From NCBI RefSeq assembly GCF_014203355.1, contig NZ_JACHIR010000001.1:8062038-8126037 (forward strand): DNA of 64,000 nucleotides, written 5' to 3'. Position numbers and translations under genes: made by a program. Of the stretch, positions 10,201 to 17,327 are shown piece by piece. This stretch comes from Kutzneria kofuensis (GTDB taxonomy: Bacteria; Actinomycetota; Actinomycetes; Mycobacteriales; Pseudonocardiaceae). The notes under the pieces were generated by a model. That model ran no database searches. It had not been told where the DNA came from and saw nothing but the letters and a program-made list of their open reading frames with translations. Each line of letters starts with the position of its first letter. Position 1 is the first letter of the stretch.

Positions 10201-11081
10201 AGGCTGTCAACCAGGTCGCGTTCAGCCCCGACGGACACACCCTGGCCAGCGCCGGCCGTGACGGCACCGTGTGGTTGTGGGACGTCGCCGATCCCCGGCA
10301 TGCCGTTGCCTGGCCCGAACCGGTGAGCGGGAACTCCCAGGCCGTCACGGAGGTCGCGTTCACGCCGGACGGGCGGACCCTGGCCGCGGCCGGCGCCGAC
10401 GGCGTGGTGCGGCTGTGGAACGTCACGAACCGCGAGCACGTCACACCGGCCGCGACCCTCCTCGGCCACCGCGAGGACGTGACCTGGCTGGCGATCAGCC
10501 CCGACGGCCACGAACTGGCCGCTTCCAGCAGCGACGACACCGTGCTGCTGTGGGACATCACCGATCCCGGTCGTCCGGGGCAGGCCCGGCGGCTGACCGT
10601 CAACACCGGCGGCGTCCGGTGCGTCGCCTTCGCCCCGGACGGGCGCTACCTGGCCACCGCCGACAGCGACCACACCGTCCGGCTCTGGGACGTCAGCGGC
10701 ACGGGGACGCCGCAGCAGATCGGCGCACCGCTGACCGGTCACACCAGCTTCGTGTACCAGGTGACGTTCACGCGTGACGGCACCACCATGGCCAGCACGG
10801 GCCAGGACGGCACGATCCGGTTGTGGGACGTCCACGACCCGGCCCACGCCAGCCCCGTCGGGCCGGCGCTGACCACGCACACGGCAGCCATCGACGGCGC
10901 TGCGTTCAACCCGGACGGCACGGTGCTGGCGACCGCCAGCGACGACCGCACCATCCAGCTGACCCCGATGGACGGGCAGGAGGCGGCGCGGCGCATCTGC
11001 GCCGACACCGCGGGAGTGCTGACGCCGCAGCGCTGGGCGCAGCACGTCCCCGAAGCCCCGTTCCCTGTTTCCTGCGGGTGA
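7254..11081 (+). CDS. HTH - nSTAND1 NTPase - transmembrane - WD40 (14-repeat) protein
   Basis: 1275 residues from a TTG start (GTG codons at 7257 and 7263 are alternatives). Residues ~15-70 form an XRE-type helix-turn-helix (RRVREKAGKPPYRELARQA). Residues ~100-500 form a STAND ATPase of the nSTAND1 type: Walker A GPSGSGKSS, Walker B LLLVVDQFEELF. A hydrophobic segment (IAVLAVLAVLASTAAVYAL, ~residues 530-550) may cross the membrane. The rest has 14 WD40 repeats (e.g. FSPDGHTLASAGRDGTV), with a short linker between repeats 7 and 8, so two seven-bladed propellers. STAND proteins are signal-dependent switches. It sits between, and partly divergent from, two operons sharing one operator, so it is a plausible sensor for them; direct DNA binding at the operators is inference. 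Confidence 0.9.
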   Translation: MVAVPRSERPLEENDALGRFAAELRRVREKAGKPPYRELARQAHYSSTTLADAAGGRRLPSLAVTLAFVEACGGDTVEWEQRWREVAATQTLDRAENPAVGESCPYPGLAAFQPEDADRFHGREALTDDLVSRVAGRRFVAVFGPSGSGKSSLIRAGLVPGRRGNGPVVLFTPGADPLDECAARIAALAGGSATALRRELGSDRRALHLTVLQALANGPADAELLLVVDQFEELFTLCPDAGERAAFIDALLTAAQAGNSRTRVVIGVRADFYAHCADHAGLVEALRDGQLLVGRMTTDELRRAISQPMVDAGGAVESALLARVIADAAGQPNALPLVSHALRETWYRRRGAMMTLSGYEASGGMHQALARTAEAVYTGLTPDQQRLARAVLLRLIAVNAGADDTKRRVRRDELPADAEPVLDTMVRARLVTVDADTVELTHEALLHAWPRLREWVAEDRQGLLVHQQLVDAALTWDREGHDPAVLYRGNRLAVAMEWAARHREDLERDPRLRRFLLSSAGRQNRARLLTRAAIAVLAVLAVLASTAAVYALQQRDTAQAQRDRAVAMHTADEAQQVHDTDISLAAQFSLAAERMQDTSQNRTAVLGTQNVALSSLVDGGTKTVYGVAYSPDKRTLATVGLDGALRLWNITDPVHVRLWTPPLTGHRDKVMWVAYSPNGHLVATAGSDHTVRLWDVTDPAHARSAGPPLLGHSDIVFSVSFSPDGHTLVSTGADRTLRLWNVTDPAHATPIGQPLIGSHTDAVASATFSPDGRTIASSGHDHLIQLWNVTDLANPTPWGQPLAGHSDTVYATAFTPDSRLMASVSNDHTVLLWDVSDPAHPARLGHPLAGHTDTIFAVAFNHDGTVLATAGADQTIRLWNLSQPADPVPLGQPLTGHTGYIYWLAFSPDGQTLASVGADSMVRLWHLPATVLIGHTSYVNGVAFRRDGKVMASASTDRTVRLWDTADPRRPKPLGPPLTGNTKAVNQVAFSPDGHTLASAGRDGTVWLWDVADPRHAVAWPEPVSGNSQAVTEVAFTPDGRTLAAAGADGVVRLWNVTNREHVTPAATLLGHREDVTWLAISPDGHELAASSSDDTVLLWDITDPGRPGQARRLTVNTGGVRCVAFAPDGRYLATADSDHTVRLWDVSGTGTPQQIGAPLTGHTSFVYQVTFTRDGTTMASTGQDGTIRLWDVHDPAHASPVGPALTTHTAAIDGAAFNPDGTVLATASDDRTIQLTPMDGQEAARRICADTAGVLTPQRWAQHVPEAPFPVSCG

Positions 11082-11127
11082 TTGTCCGGCAGGTGATGTC
11101 CGGCGCGGTCGGCACGACGCCGGACAT
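11082..11127 (+). promoter_or_regulatory. Composite operator/promoter element, copy B (beta-helix/PLD operon)
   Basis: Begins immediately after the stop codon of the WD40 gene. Contains TTGTCCGGC, ATGTCCGGC 14 bp later and GCCGGACAT 21 bp after that, matching the minus-strand copy at 7181-7226 in order, spacing and flanking bases (GATGTCCGGCG is identical). It lies 53 nt before the ATG of the beta-helix gene. The same orientation and distance relative to the regulated gene at both copies argues for function. Confidence 0.75.
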
Positions 11128-11180
11128 CCGTCACCGCTCTACACAGGTGGGACGGAGTCACCAGCAGACAGGAGAACACG

Positions 11181-12254
11181 ATGCGTGCGACAGCGATCGC
11201 CGCCGCACTGACGTTCCTGCTCACCGGCGTCGCACAGGCCGACCCCGCGCCGCCGCCGTTCACGGTCTATCTCGACCCCGCCGGGTCGGACGCGAACAAC
11301 GGCCTGAGCACGTCGACGGCGGTGCGGACACTCGCCCGCGCCCAGGACGTGATCACCGCCGCCCGGCCCCAGGCCGACGTGCAGGTCCGGATCAAGCAGG
11401 GCACCTACACGGCGCCCACGACGACCTGGACCTTCGTGGTGCCCGGCCACACCGTCACGTTCATGCCCGTCGACTACCAGTACGGCGGCGGGATCGACGA
11501 CATCGCCGGCCGTCCCGTCTTCCGGGGCAACGGCACGGCCGGATACTGGTTCAAGGGCCGCATGCCCGACAGCGCCACCGCGGGCGGCGACGGTGGCCTG
11601 CGGTTCTACTACCTCCAGGTCCAGGACTACAGCGAGGGTGGCATCGCGCTCGCCGGCCGGACCACGACGGACTCGGCCACCAACCTGCGCGTGCCGGCCG
11701 ACGCCGGGTTCAACCACAACAAGGTGTTCGGCCTGGAGTTCGTGGACATCGGCTCCAAGTGGTCCTCGGCCGGGTACGCCTACGGCGGTGTCGACCTCGT
11801 CAACTCCAGCGACAACGTGGTGCAGAACAACCACTTTGTGCACCTGGAGAACGCGGGCGGCGACGCCGACCTCCTGCACGGCGTGTATCTCGCGCACGGC
11901 AGCAGCCGCAACGTCGTGAGCGGCAACCAGTTCGCCTACGTCAGCGGTGATCCCGTCCGGGTCCGCAACGGCAGCGACGACAACGACGTGTACGGAAACA
12001 CCCTCACCCGGTCCGGTCAGCGCGGGCTGCTCTCGGACTGGTTCTGCGACACCACCACCGGGTGCGTGTCACCGGGCCATCCACGCGAGTGCGCTTCGCA
12101 CGGCAACCTGTTCCACGACAACGACAACGTGTCCGGTTACGACGGCAGCAGCATCTCCAACTGGGCCACGATCGTCGGGGACCTCGACTACGCCGGTGGC
12201 GCGCCGTGCAGCCTCGGCGGCGAGGCGCGCATCCGCACCTGGGGCAACACCTGA
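11181..12254 (+). CDS. Secreted right-handed beta-helix protein (pectate-lyase-like fold)
   Basis: 357 residues; ATG with GGAGAA 6 nt upstream. Residues 1-20 form a signal peptide (AAALTFLLTGVAQA). FTVYLDPAGSDANNGLS and TAVRTLARAQDVI are typical openings of secreted parallel beta-helix proteins. Beta-helix rungs follow (SDNVVQNNHFVHLENAGG, SSRNVVSGNQFAYVSG, NDVYGNTLTRSGQRG). Such proteins are usually polysaccharide lyases or hydrolases, but no catalytic set can be assigned, so the substrate is unknown. A C-terminal loop has four cysteines (FCDTTTGCVSPGHPRECASH). First gene of a two-gene operon with the PLD-like gene, controlled by the element at 11082. Confidence 0.82.
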   Translation: MRATAIAAALTFLLTGVAQADPAPPPFTVYLDPAGSDANNGLSTSTAVRTLARAQDVITAARPQADVQVRIKQGTYTAPTTTWTFVVPGHTVTFMPVDYQYGGGIDDIAGRPVFRGNGTAGYWFKGRMPDSATAGGDGGLRFYYLQVQDYSEGGIALAGRTTTDSATNLRVPADAGFNHNKVFGLEFVDIGSKWSSAGYAYGGVDLVNSSDNVVQNNHFVHLENAGGDADLLHGVYLAHGSSRNVVSGNQFAYVSGDPVRVRNGSDDNDVYGNTLTRSGQRGLLSDWFCDTTTGCVSPGHPRECASHGNLFHDNDNVSGYDGSSISNWATIVGDLDYAGGAPCSLGGEARIRTWGNT

Positions 12255-12302
12255 GCGCCCGACGTTCAGATCCGCCGTGACCGAAACAGTGAAGGAAATC
12301 CG

Positions 12303-13439
12303 ATGAGACCTGCCCGCATGATTCTGCCCGTGGTCGCGGCGCTGGCCGCACTCCTGGTCCCCGGGCCGGGGACGCCGGCCGCCGACGCGGCGGTCGCCTC
12401 CGGCGCCGTGTTCAACAACCCGACCGACCCCGCCCAGCAGTACGCCATCGTCAACCAGCTGCGTTCCCTCATCCAGACAGCGGCGGCCGGATCGGACATC
12501 CGCGTCGCGATGTACCACTTCACCGACACCACCGTGGCGGGCGACCTGCTCGCGGCACACGACCGTGGTGTCAACGTCCGGCTGGTCGTCGACCACTCGG
12601 CCGCGGACTCGGCCGCCGTGGTGCGCCTGGTCGGGGGACTGGGCACCGACCGGAGCAAGTCGTCGTGGGTGACGTTGTGCACCGACGGCGGGGCGTGCAT
12701 CGGCGACGTCGGCACCCCGATCATGCACAACAAGTTCTTCCTGTTCTCCCAGACCCAGGGCTCGGCCGACGTGGTGGTCCAGTCCTCGGCCAACCTCACC
12801 GTCGACAACGCCGAGAAGTACTGGAACAACGCGGTCACCCTGGTCGGCAACACCGCCCTCTACAACGGTTACCTGAGCTACTTCAACGACCTGGCCGCCC
12901 AGCACAAGACCGGCGACTACTACCGCACGGTCAGCGCCGGGGACGTCAAGGCGTACTTCTTTCCGAGGGCCGGCAACGACGAGTCCACGGACACGATCTA
13001 CAACATGTTGAGCGACAACGTGACCTGCGAGGGAAACACCACCGTCGGCACGCCCACCGGCCGCACCGTGATCCGGATCGCCATGTGGGACTTCACCCGC
13101 GACAACATCGCGCGGGAACTCCGCGCGCTCGCCGACCGGAAGTGCTGGATCGAAATCGCCTACACCGGCATGGACGCGGGCACGCTGGGCTACCTGAGCG
13201 GCCACGACCGGATCAAGCTGCACCAGATCGACGGCACGTACATCGTGCACTCCAAGTACATGCTGATCGAGGGCACCTACGCCGGGGAACGCGACAGCAA
13301 ATGGGTGATGACCGGTAGCCACAACTACACCAACGCGGCGTTGCGGGAGAACGACGAGGCGATGGTCCGCGTGCACTCCAACGCGATCCACGACCAGTAT
13401 CGCGCGAACTTCGACGCGTTGATGGCAGCCACCGGCTGA
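12303..13439 (+). CDS. Secreted phospholipase-D-like protein (two HKD motifs)
   Basis: 378 residues; ATG with AAGGAA 6 nt upstream, 48 nt after the beta-helix gene. Signal peptide at residues 1-30 (ILPVVAALAALLVPGPG). Two PLD half-domains: the first HxK is in PIMHNKFFLF followed by VVVQSSANLT, the second in YIVHSKYMLIEG followed by WVMTGSHNYT. Both His-x-Lys motifs are complete, so the enzyme is predicted to be active. PLD-superfamily enzymes cleave phosphodiester bonds in phospholipids, nucleic acids or teichoic-acid-like polymers. Given the wall-lytic neighbours, a teichoic-acid or lipid target is possible but is inference. Confidence 0.88.
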   Translation: MRPARMILPVVAALAALLVPGPGTPAADAAVASGAVFNNPTDPAQQYAIVNQLRSLIQTAAAGSDIRVAMYHFTDTTVAGDLLAAHDRGVNVRLVVDHSAADSAAVVRLVGGLGTDRSKSSWVTLCTDGGACIGDVGTPIMHNKFFLFSQTQGSADVVVQSSANLTVDNAEKYWNNAVTLVGNTALYNGYLSYFNDLAAQHKTGDYYRTVSAGDVKAYFFPRAGNDESTDTIYNMLSDNVTCEGNTTVGTPTGRTVIRIAMWDFTRDNIARELRALADRKCWIEIAYTGMDAGTLGYLSGHDRIKLHQIDGTYIVHSKYMLIEGTYAGERDSKWVMTGSHNYTNAALRENDEAMVRVHSNAIHDQYRANFDALMAATG

Positions 13440-13713
13440 CCCGGATCCCGCGCGAACGGGCAGGCCGGATGGCTGGAGTCGAAGGACCAACACCGGCCTG
13501 CCCACCGAGTTTCCCGTTGTCACCCGGGCAGATCGCACAGGGGAGAGGATCCTCTCGTCCAGTTCCCGTCAACGGCGCGTTTGCGTCGCGTCCGCCGCTT
13601 GCGTCCGTCCCGCTCGTCATCCAACGCTTGCTTCTGAACCGTTCCGCGGTACGCGCTGATGCGGCGTGCGCGAGTCGGTTGGCAGAGCACGTCGGGGGTG
13701 GGGGAGGAAGTCC

Positions 13714-16653
13714 ATGGGAGCTGCCGTAGGGCAGCCGACGTCCGAGATGGCCAGGGGACACCGTGGGGGGTGTTTCGTCGGACGACGCCGGGAGTTGGGT
13801 CGGCTACGGCGGTTGCTGCAGTGGCCGGAAGGAGAGCAGGTCGCGCGGTTCGTCCAGGTGGTCGGCGAGCCGGGGATCGGGAAGACCCGGTTGTTGCAGG
13901 AGTTCGCCGGAGCGGCGGGGCGGGCGGGCGTCCCGGTGTTGTGGGGGCGCGCGGACGAGTTCGAGCGAGAACTCCCGTTCGGCGTGTTCATCGACGCCGT
14001 CGCCGACCACCTGCCCGAGGCAGCGGTGGAACGGATCACGCAACTGGGCGAGGATGCCTGGGGCCTACTGCGCACGGTCTTTCCGCTGGGCCGGGGACCA
14101 GGACCGAAACAGCCTGCGGTGGAACTGCTGGATATCGAGCGTTATCGCCTGCACCGTGCTGTACGAGCGCTGTGGGAGACCGTGGCTGCGCCGGAGGGCC
14201 TCGTCCTGGTGTTGGACGATCTGCACTGGGCCGATGCCGGCTCGATCGAGCTGCTGGACCATCTGATCCGCCACCCACCCCGCGCCCGAGTGGTGGTGGC
14301 AACGGCCTTCCGCCCGCGGCAGGCGCCCGCACGGTTGAGCGCGATCCTGTCGCAAGCTGAGTTGATTGAGGTTGGGCCACTCGCCGCAGCGGAGATCGAG
14401 CAGTTCCTCGGCCCTGGCGCCGCGGCCGGCCGCCGGCGAGAGTTGTACGACGTCGGCTGCGGTAACCCGCTCTACCTGCAGGCACTGGCCCGTGACGGCA
14501 GATGGACGCACGACGCCGACCGTGTGTGTCCGGCAGGTGACGCTTCCGACCTGCTTCGCGCGTCGCTGTCGGATGACTTCGCTGCCCTGGGATCCGCCGA
14601 ACTCGGGGTCGCGCAGGCGGCGGCGATCGCCGGCGAGGAGTTCGACGCGGATCTGGTGGCGGCGGTCGCCGACTGCGACCGGAACGAGGTCCTTGCCGTG
14701 ATCGACCGACTGGTCGACCGTGATCTTCTCCGCCCGGCGGGTGTGCCTGGTCATTTCCGCTACCGGCATCCGCTGGTGCGCACCATGGCCTACCAGACCG
14801 CCGGGGCAGGGTGGCGAGTGGCCGCACACGCCCGTGCGGCAGCCGCGCTGCGGCAGCGCGGGGCGCCGGCCACCGCACGGGCGCACCACGTGGAACGTTC
14901 CGCTGCCTACGGCGACCCGGCTGCCATCGATGTCCTGTTGGACGCTGCCGTCACGACCATGCACACCACCCCGGCCACGGCGGCACATTGGCTGGAGGTG
15001 ACGCTCCGCCTGCTTCCCGACGACGCGACAGCGCAGCCCATGCGGCTCAGTCTGCTGGGCATGCGCGCACGAGCCCTCGGCGTCACCGGACGCTTGGCCG
15101 ACAGCCGGGAGTTGCTGCACGAGGCGTTGCGACTGCTGCCGGCTGAATCGGCCGAAGAACGCGCCCGGGTCGCGGGCTTCTGCGCCGTGATCGATCGCCT
15201 GCTCGGCCATCACGCCGAGGCCCGGGCCCTTCTCCTGCACGAACTGGACGGCCTCGCTGATCCGGACAGTGTTGCCGCGGCGCTGCTCAAGCTGGAACTC
15301 GCCGCCGGTCGACTCACCCGCGGGGACTTCACGACACACCACCCGTGGGCGTACGAGGCCCTCGCGATAGCACGCCACCACTCGGATCGGGCACTGCTGG
15401 CCACCGCGATGGGAATGTGCGTGCTGAACGGTTTGCTCGACGGCACGGTCGACTCCCAGACCTTCGCCTCACTTGACGAGACCAGTGCGGTGGTCGACGC
15501 GCTGCCGGACGGCGACCTGTCCCGGCACCTGGAGGCCACCGTCTGGCTCGGGTGGAGCGAGATGTTCCTCGAGCGCCCGGCCGAGGCATTGCGACACCTC
15601 GACCGGGGCCTGCGGCTGGCTCGCACGACCGGCCAGAACCACCTGATGACCTACCTGCGTATGGGGCAGGGCACCACTTATGGGCTGCTGGGCCGTCTCC
15701 AGGAGGCGGCCGACTGTTTCGCGGACGCGCTGGAAGTGTCGCGGCTGACCGGCAGTGACGAGCTGCGCGCCATGGCGCTGGCCAACCTGTGTTGGATCAC
15801 CACGTGGCAGGGAGATCACGCGCGGGCGTTACGGCTGGGTGAGCAAGCCGTTGCCGCGGCCGGAGAAGACAAGGACTGGTATGCGGCTGTGGCGCACGGC
15901 CTGCTCGCCCAGGCTCGTCTGCATGCCGATGATCCCGGCACGTGCATCGAGATCCTGGTCCGGGCGGGTGGTGGCCCCGGGCTGCCCAATCTCGACCCCT
16001 TGTCCCGGGCCGGCTGGTACGAGCTGCTGGCCGCCGCCGACGCGCGTCTCCACCACGCCGAGCGAGCCGGCGACTGGGCACACCGCGCGGAAACACTGGC
16101 CGCCACGCTTGGACTGCACATGCGCACCGGATTCGCGCGGCTTGCCCGAGCTCACGCGCTGCGGTCGGCCGACCCGGCCCACGCCGCCCGACACGCCGTG
16201 GCCGCCGCGGAGTCCTTCGCCGAGGCAGGCGATCGCGTGGATGCGGGGAGAGCACACCTGCTGGCCGGTGTGCTGCTCGACCGCTGTGGCCACAGCGGGC
16301 CGGCCGGTAGGGAGCTGGCCAGCGCGCATGCGCTGTTCACCGCGTGCGGAGCGCGTGGGTTCCAGGCCAGGGCGGTGCGCGCGCAACGACGTGTCAACGC
16401 GCGGGGGCCGCGGCACTCCAGCCGCTCCGGACGGATCGGGAGCCTGACCCGTCGCGAGCTGGAGATCGCCCGTCTTGTCGGGACCGGCATGACCAACCGC
16501 CAGATAGCCGCCCAGCTGTGCGTGAGCAGCAAGACCGTCGAGGTGCACGTTTCCCGCATCCTCGCCAAGCTTGCGGTCCCCGCTCGCGCCGCGGTGGCGA
16601 ACGCCCTGGCGGGGGCCGAAAACGGCGGTGACGGCGGATCCACCGGACGGTGA
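13714..16653 (+). CDS. LuxR-family LAL transcriptional regulator (AAA ATPase - TPR - HTH)
   Basis: 979 residues from ATG 13714, chosen because GGGAGGAAG lies 6 nt upstream; a GTG at 13666 would be longer but has no ribosome site. Residues ~20-250 form the ATPase module: GEPGIGKTRLL (Walker A) and LVLVLDDLHWAD (Walker B). The middle is helical and TPR-like. The C-terminal ~65 residues are a LuxR helix-turn-helix (LTRRELEIARLVGTGMTNR, CVSSKTVEVHVSRILAKL). Large ATP-binding LuxR regulators commonly sit in natural-product clusters as activators. Its position just upstream of the peptide/E1 genes at 17188-19644 makes it a candidate regulator of that locus. The 274-bp gap before it shows no gene. 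Confidence 0.92.
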   Translation: MGAAVGQPTSEMARGHRGGCFVGRRRELGRLRRLLQWPEGEQVARFVQVVGEPGIGKTRLLQEFAGAAGRAGVPVLWGRADEFERELPFGVFIDAVADHLPEAAVERITQLGEDAWGLLRTVFPLGRGPGPKQPAVELLDIERYRLHRAVRALWETVAAPEGLVLVLDDLHWADAGSIELLDHLIRHPPRARVVVATAFRPRQAPARLSAILSQAELIEVGPLAAAEIEQFLGPGAAAGRRRELYDVGCGNPLYLQALARDGRWTHDADRVCPAGDASDLLRASLSDDFAALGSAELGVAQAAAIAGEEFDADLVAAVADCDRNEVLAVIDRLVDRDLLRPAGVPGHFRYRHPLVRTMAYQTAGAGWRVAAHARAAAALRQRGAPATARAHHVERSAAYGDPAAIDVLLDAAVTTMHTTPATAAHWLEVTLRLLPDDATAQPMRLSLLGMRARALGVTGRLADSRELLHEALRLLPAESAEERARVAGFCAVIDRLLGHHAEARALLLHELDGLADPDSVAAALLKLELAAGRLTRGDFTTHHPWAYEALAIARHHSDRALLATAMGMCVLNGLLDGTVDSQTFASLDETSAVVDALPDGDLSRHLEATVWLGWSEMFLERPAEALRHLDRGLRLARTTGQNHLMTYLRMGQGTTYGLLGRLQEAADCFADALEVSRLTGSDELRAMALANLCWITTWQGDHARALRLGEQAVAAAGEDKDWYAAVAHGLLAQARLHADDPGTCIEILVRAGGGPGLPNLDPLSRAGWYELLAAADARLHHAERAGDWAHRAETLAATLGLHMRTGFARLARAHALRSADPAHAARHAVAAAESFAEAGDRVDAGRAHLLAGVLLDRCGHSGPAGRELASAHALFTACGARGFQARAVRAQRRVNARGPRHSSRSGRIGSLTRRELEIARLVGTGMTNRQIAAQLCVSSKTVEVHVSRILAKLAVPARAAVANALAGAENGGDGGSTGR

Positions 16654-16661
16654 GCACGGGC

Positions 16662-16702
16662 CGTCAGCGACTCAGATGGTTGCACCACCTGAGTCGCTGA
16701 CG
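16662..16702. terminator. Bidirectional hairpin terminator
   Basis: A 14-bp perfect stem (CGTCAGCGACTCAG at 16662-16675 pairs with CTGAGTCGCTGACG at 16689-16702) is extended after one mismatch by TGGT/ACCA around a TGC loop. It lies 8 nt after the LAL regulator stop and at the 3' end of the small minus-strand gene, as expected between convergent genes. There is no U-tract, which is usual in high-GC actinomycetes. Confidence 0.75.
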
Positions 16703-16915
16703 CCGTCCTCCCGTGCACGCCGGCGGGCATCGTCGATGGCCGGCCGAGGGGCTTGCCCGCGGAGACCGACCGCCCGCGACGCAGGTGCGGTGGGCGTGCG
16801 TCGGGTTCGAGTTGGCCGCGGACGCCACTGTTCCCGTCGCCCCGGACGCGGGTATGACGCTGACCACCGTGGCGAGCGCGAGCCCGACGACAACAATCTT
16901 CCCTGTCCTGGTCAC
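16664..16915 (-). CDS. Small secreted protein, possibly frameshifted
   Basis: The GTG start at 16915 has an excellent GAGGAGGAG site 6 nt upstream and opens a clear signal peptide (KIVVVGLALATVVSVIPASGA). The mature part in this frame is Cys- and Arg-rich (CPPACTGG, WCNHLSR), and the reading runs into the terminator hairpin. Codon quality is good up to about position 16750, then falls in this frame. In an overlapping frame the last ~22 codons (AIDDARRRAREDG, SDSGGATI) have better third positions. Either the gene is 83 codons as given, or a one-base frameshift moved the end. Function unknown. Confidence 0.5.
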   Translation of the reverse strand: MTRTGKIVVVGLALATVVSVIPASGATGTVASAANSNPTHAHRTCVAGGRSPRASPSAGHRRCPPACTGGRRQRLRWCNHLSR

Positions 16916-17187
16916 GTCGGTCTCCTCCTCGAAGGCTGATCGGATGCCAGTCAATCCGGCGTTACTCGGTGGAGCATCGGGGAATTCCCCATGTCTGGCG
17001 GATCATGCGCCACCGACGACCGCGCAAGGCCGGTGACACAACTGAGACAGCCACGGTGACCGGGGAGCGCCAGGCGTGAGAAGTAGTGGATTTCCCTGAT
17101 GCTGTGGTCGGTGGCGGCCGGAGACGATGGCCGCTCACCTTGTGCGCCCGCCTGCGCGCACGAGGTCCACTGAGGAGGTGAGGAAAC

Positions 17188-17262
17188 ATGACCATCGAGA
17201 TCAGACGGGTCGAGGACATCAAGGTTACATCGATCCACGTCATCGACACCTGCGGCGCGTGA
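17188..17262 (+). CDS. Putative 24-residue RiPP precursor peptide
   Basis: ATG with one of the best ribosome sites in the window (AGGAGGTGAGG, ending 5 nt upstream). The 24-residue product starts MTIEIRRVED and ends VIDTCGA; it has a charged first half and a Val/Ile/Thr-rich second half, with a single Cys third from the end. It is too short for most gene finders. It is followed by a perfect hairpin and an E1-like (ThiF/MccB) enzyme gene in the same direction. MccB-type E1 enzymes adenylate C-terminal carboxylates of short peptides such as the MccA heptapeptide. The size, site strength, hairpin and neighbour together suggest the peptide is the enzyme's substrate. No homologue is recognised, so this is an inference from context. 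Confidence 0.65.
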   Translation: MTIEIRRVEDIKVTSIHVIDTCGA

Positions 17263-17272
17263 CGCCGAGGCG

Positions 17273-17302
17273 GTGGCCCTGCCATGGCGATGGCAGGGCC
17301 AC
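17273..17302 (+). promoter_or_regulatory. Perfect 13-bp hairpin between peptide gene and E1 gene (attenuator)
   Basis: GTGGCCCTGCCAT (17273-17285) pairs perfectly with ATGGCAGGGCCAC (17290-17302) around a GGCG loop. It starts 10 nt after the peptide stop codon and ends 25 nt before the E1 start. RiPP precursor genes are often followed by such partial terminators or mRNA-stabilising stems so that peptide is made in excess over enzyme. Confidence 0.7.
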
Positions 17303-17327
17303 ACATGCGCAGAGAGAAGGATTCTTG

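Noticed and set aside
8808-11045. 745-codon minus-strand frame opposite the WD40 repeats
   Set aside because: Repetitive antisense image of the WD40 region without any recognised domain.
17127-17327. Upstream extension of the E1 gene over the small peptide
   Set aside because: The extension is Arg/His-rich nonsense and would overlap the peptide gene and hairpin; the TTG at 17328 has its own GAAGGA site.
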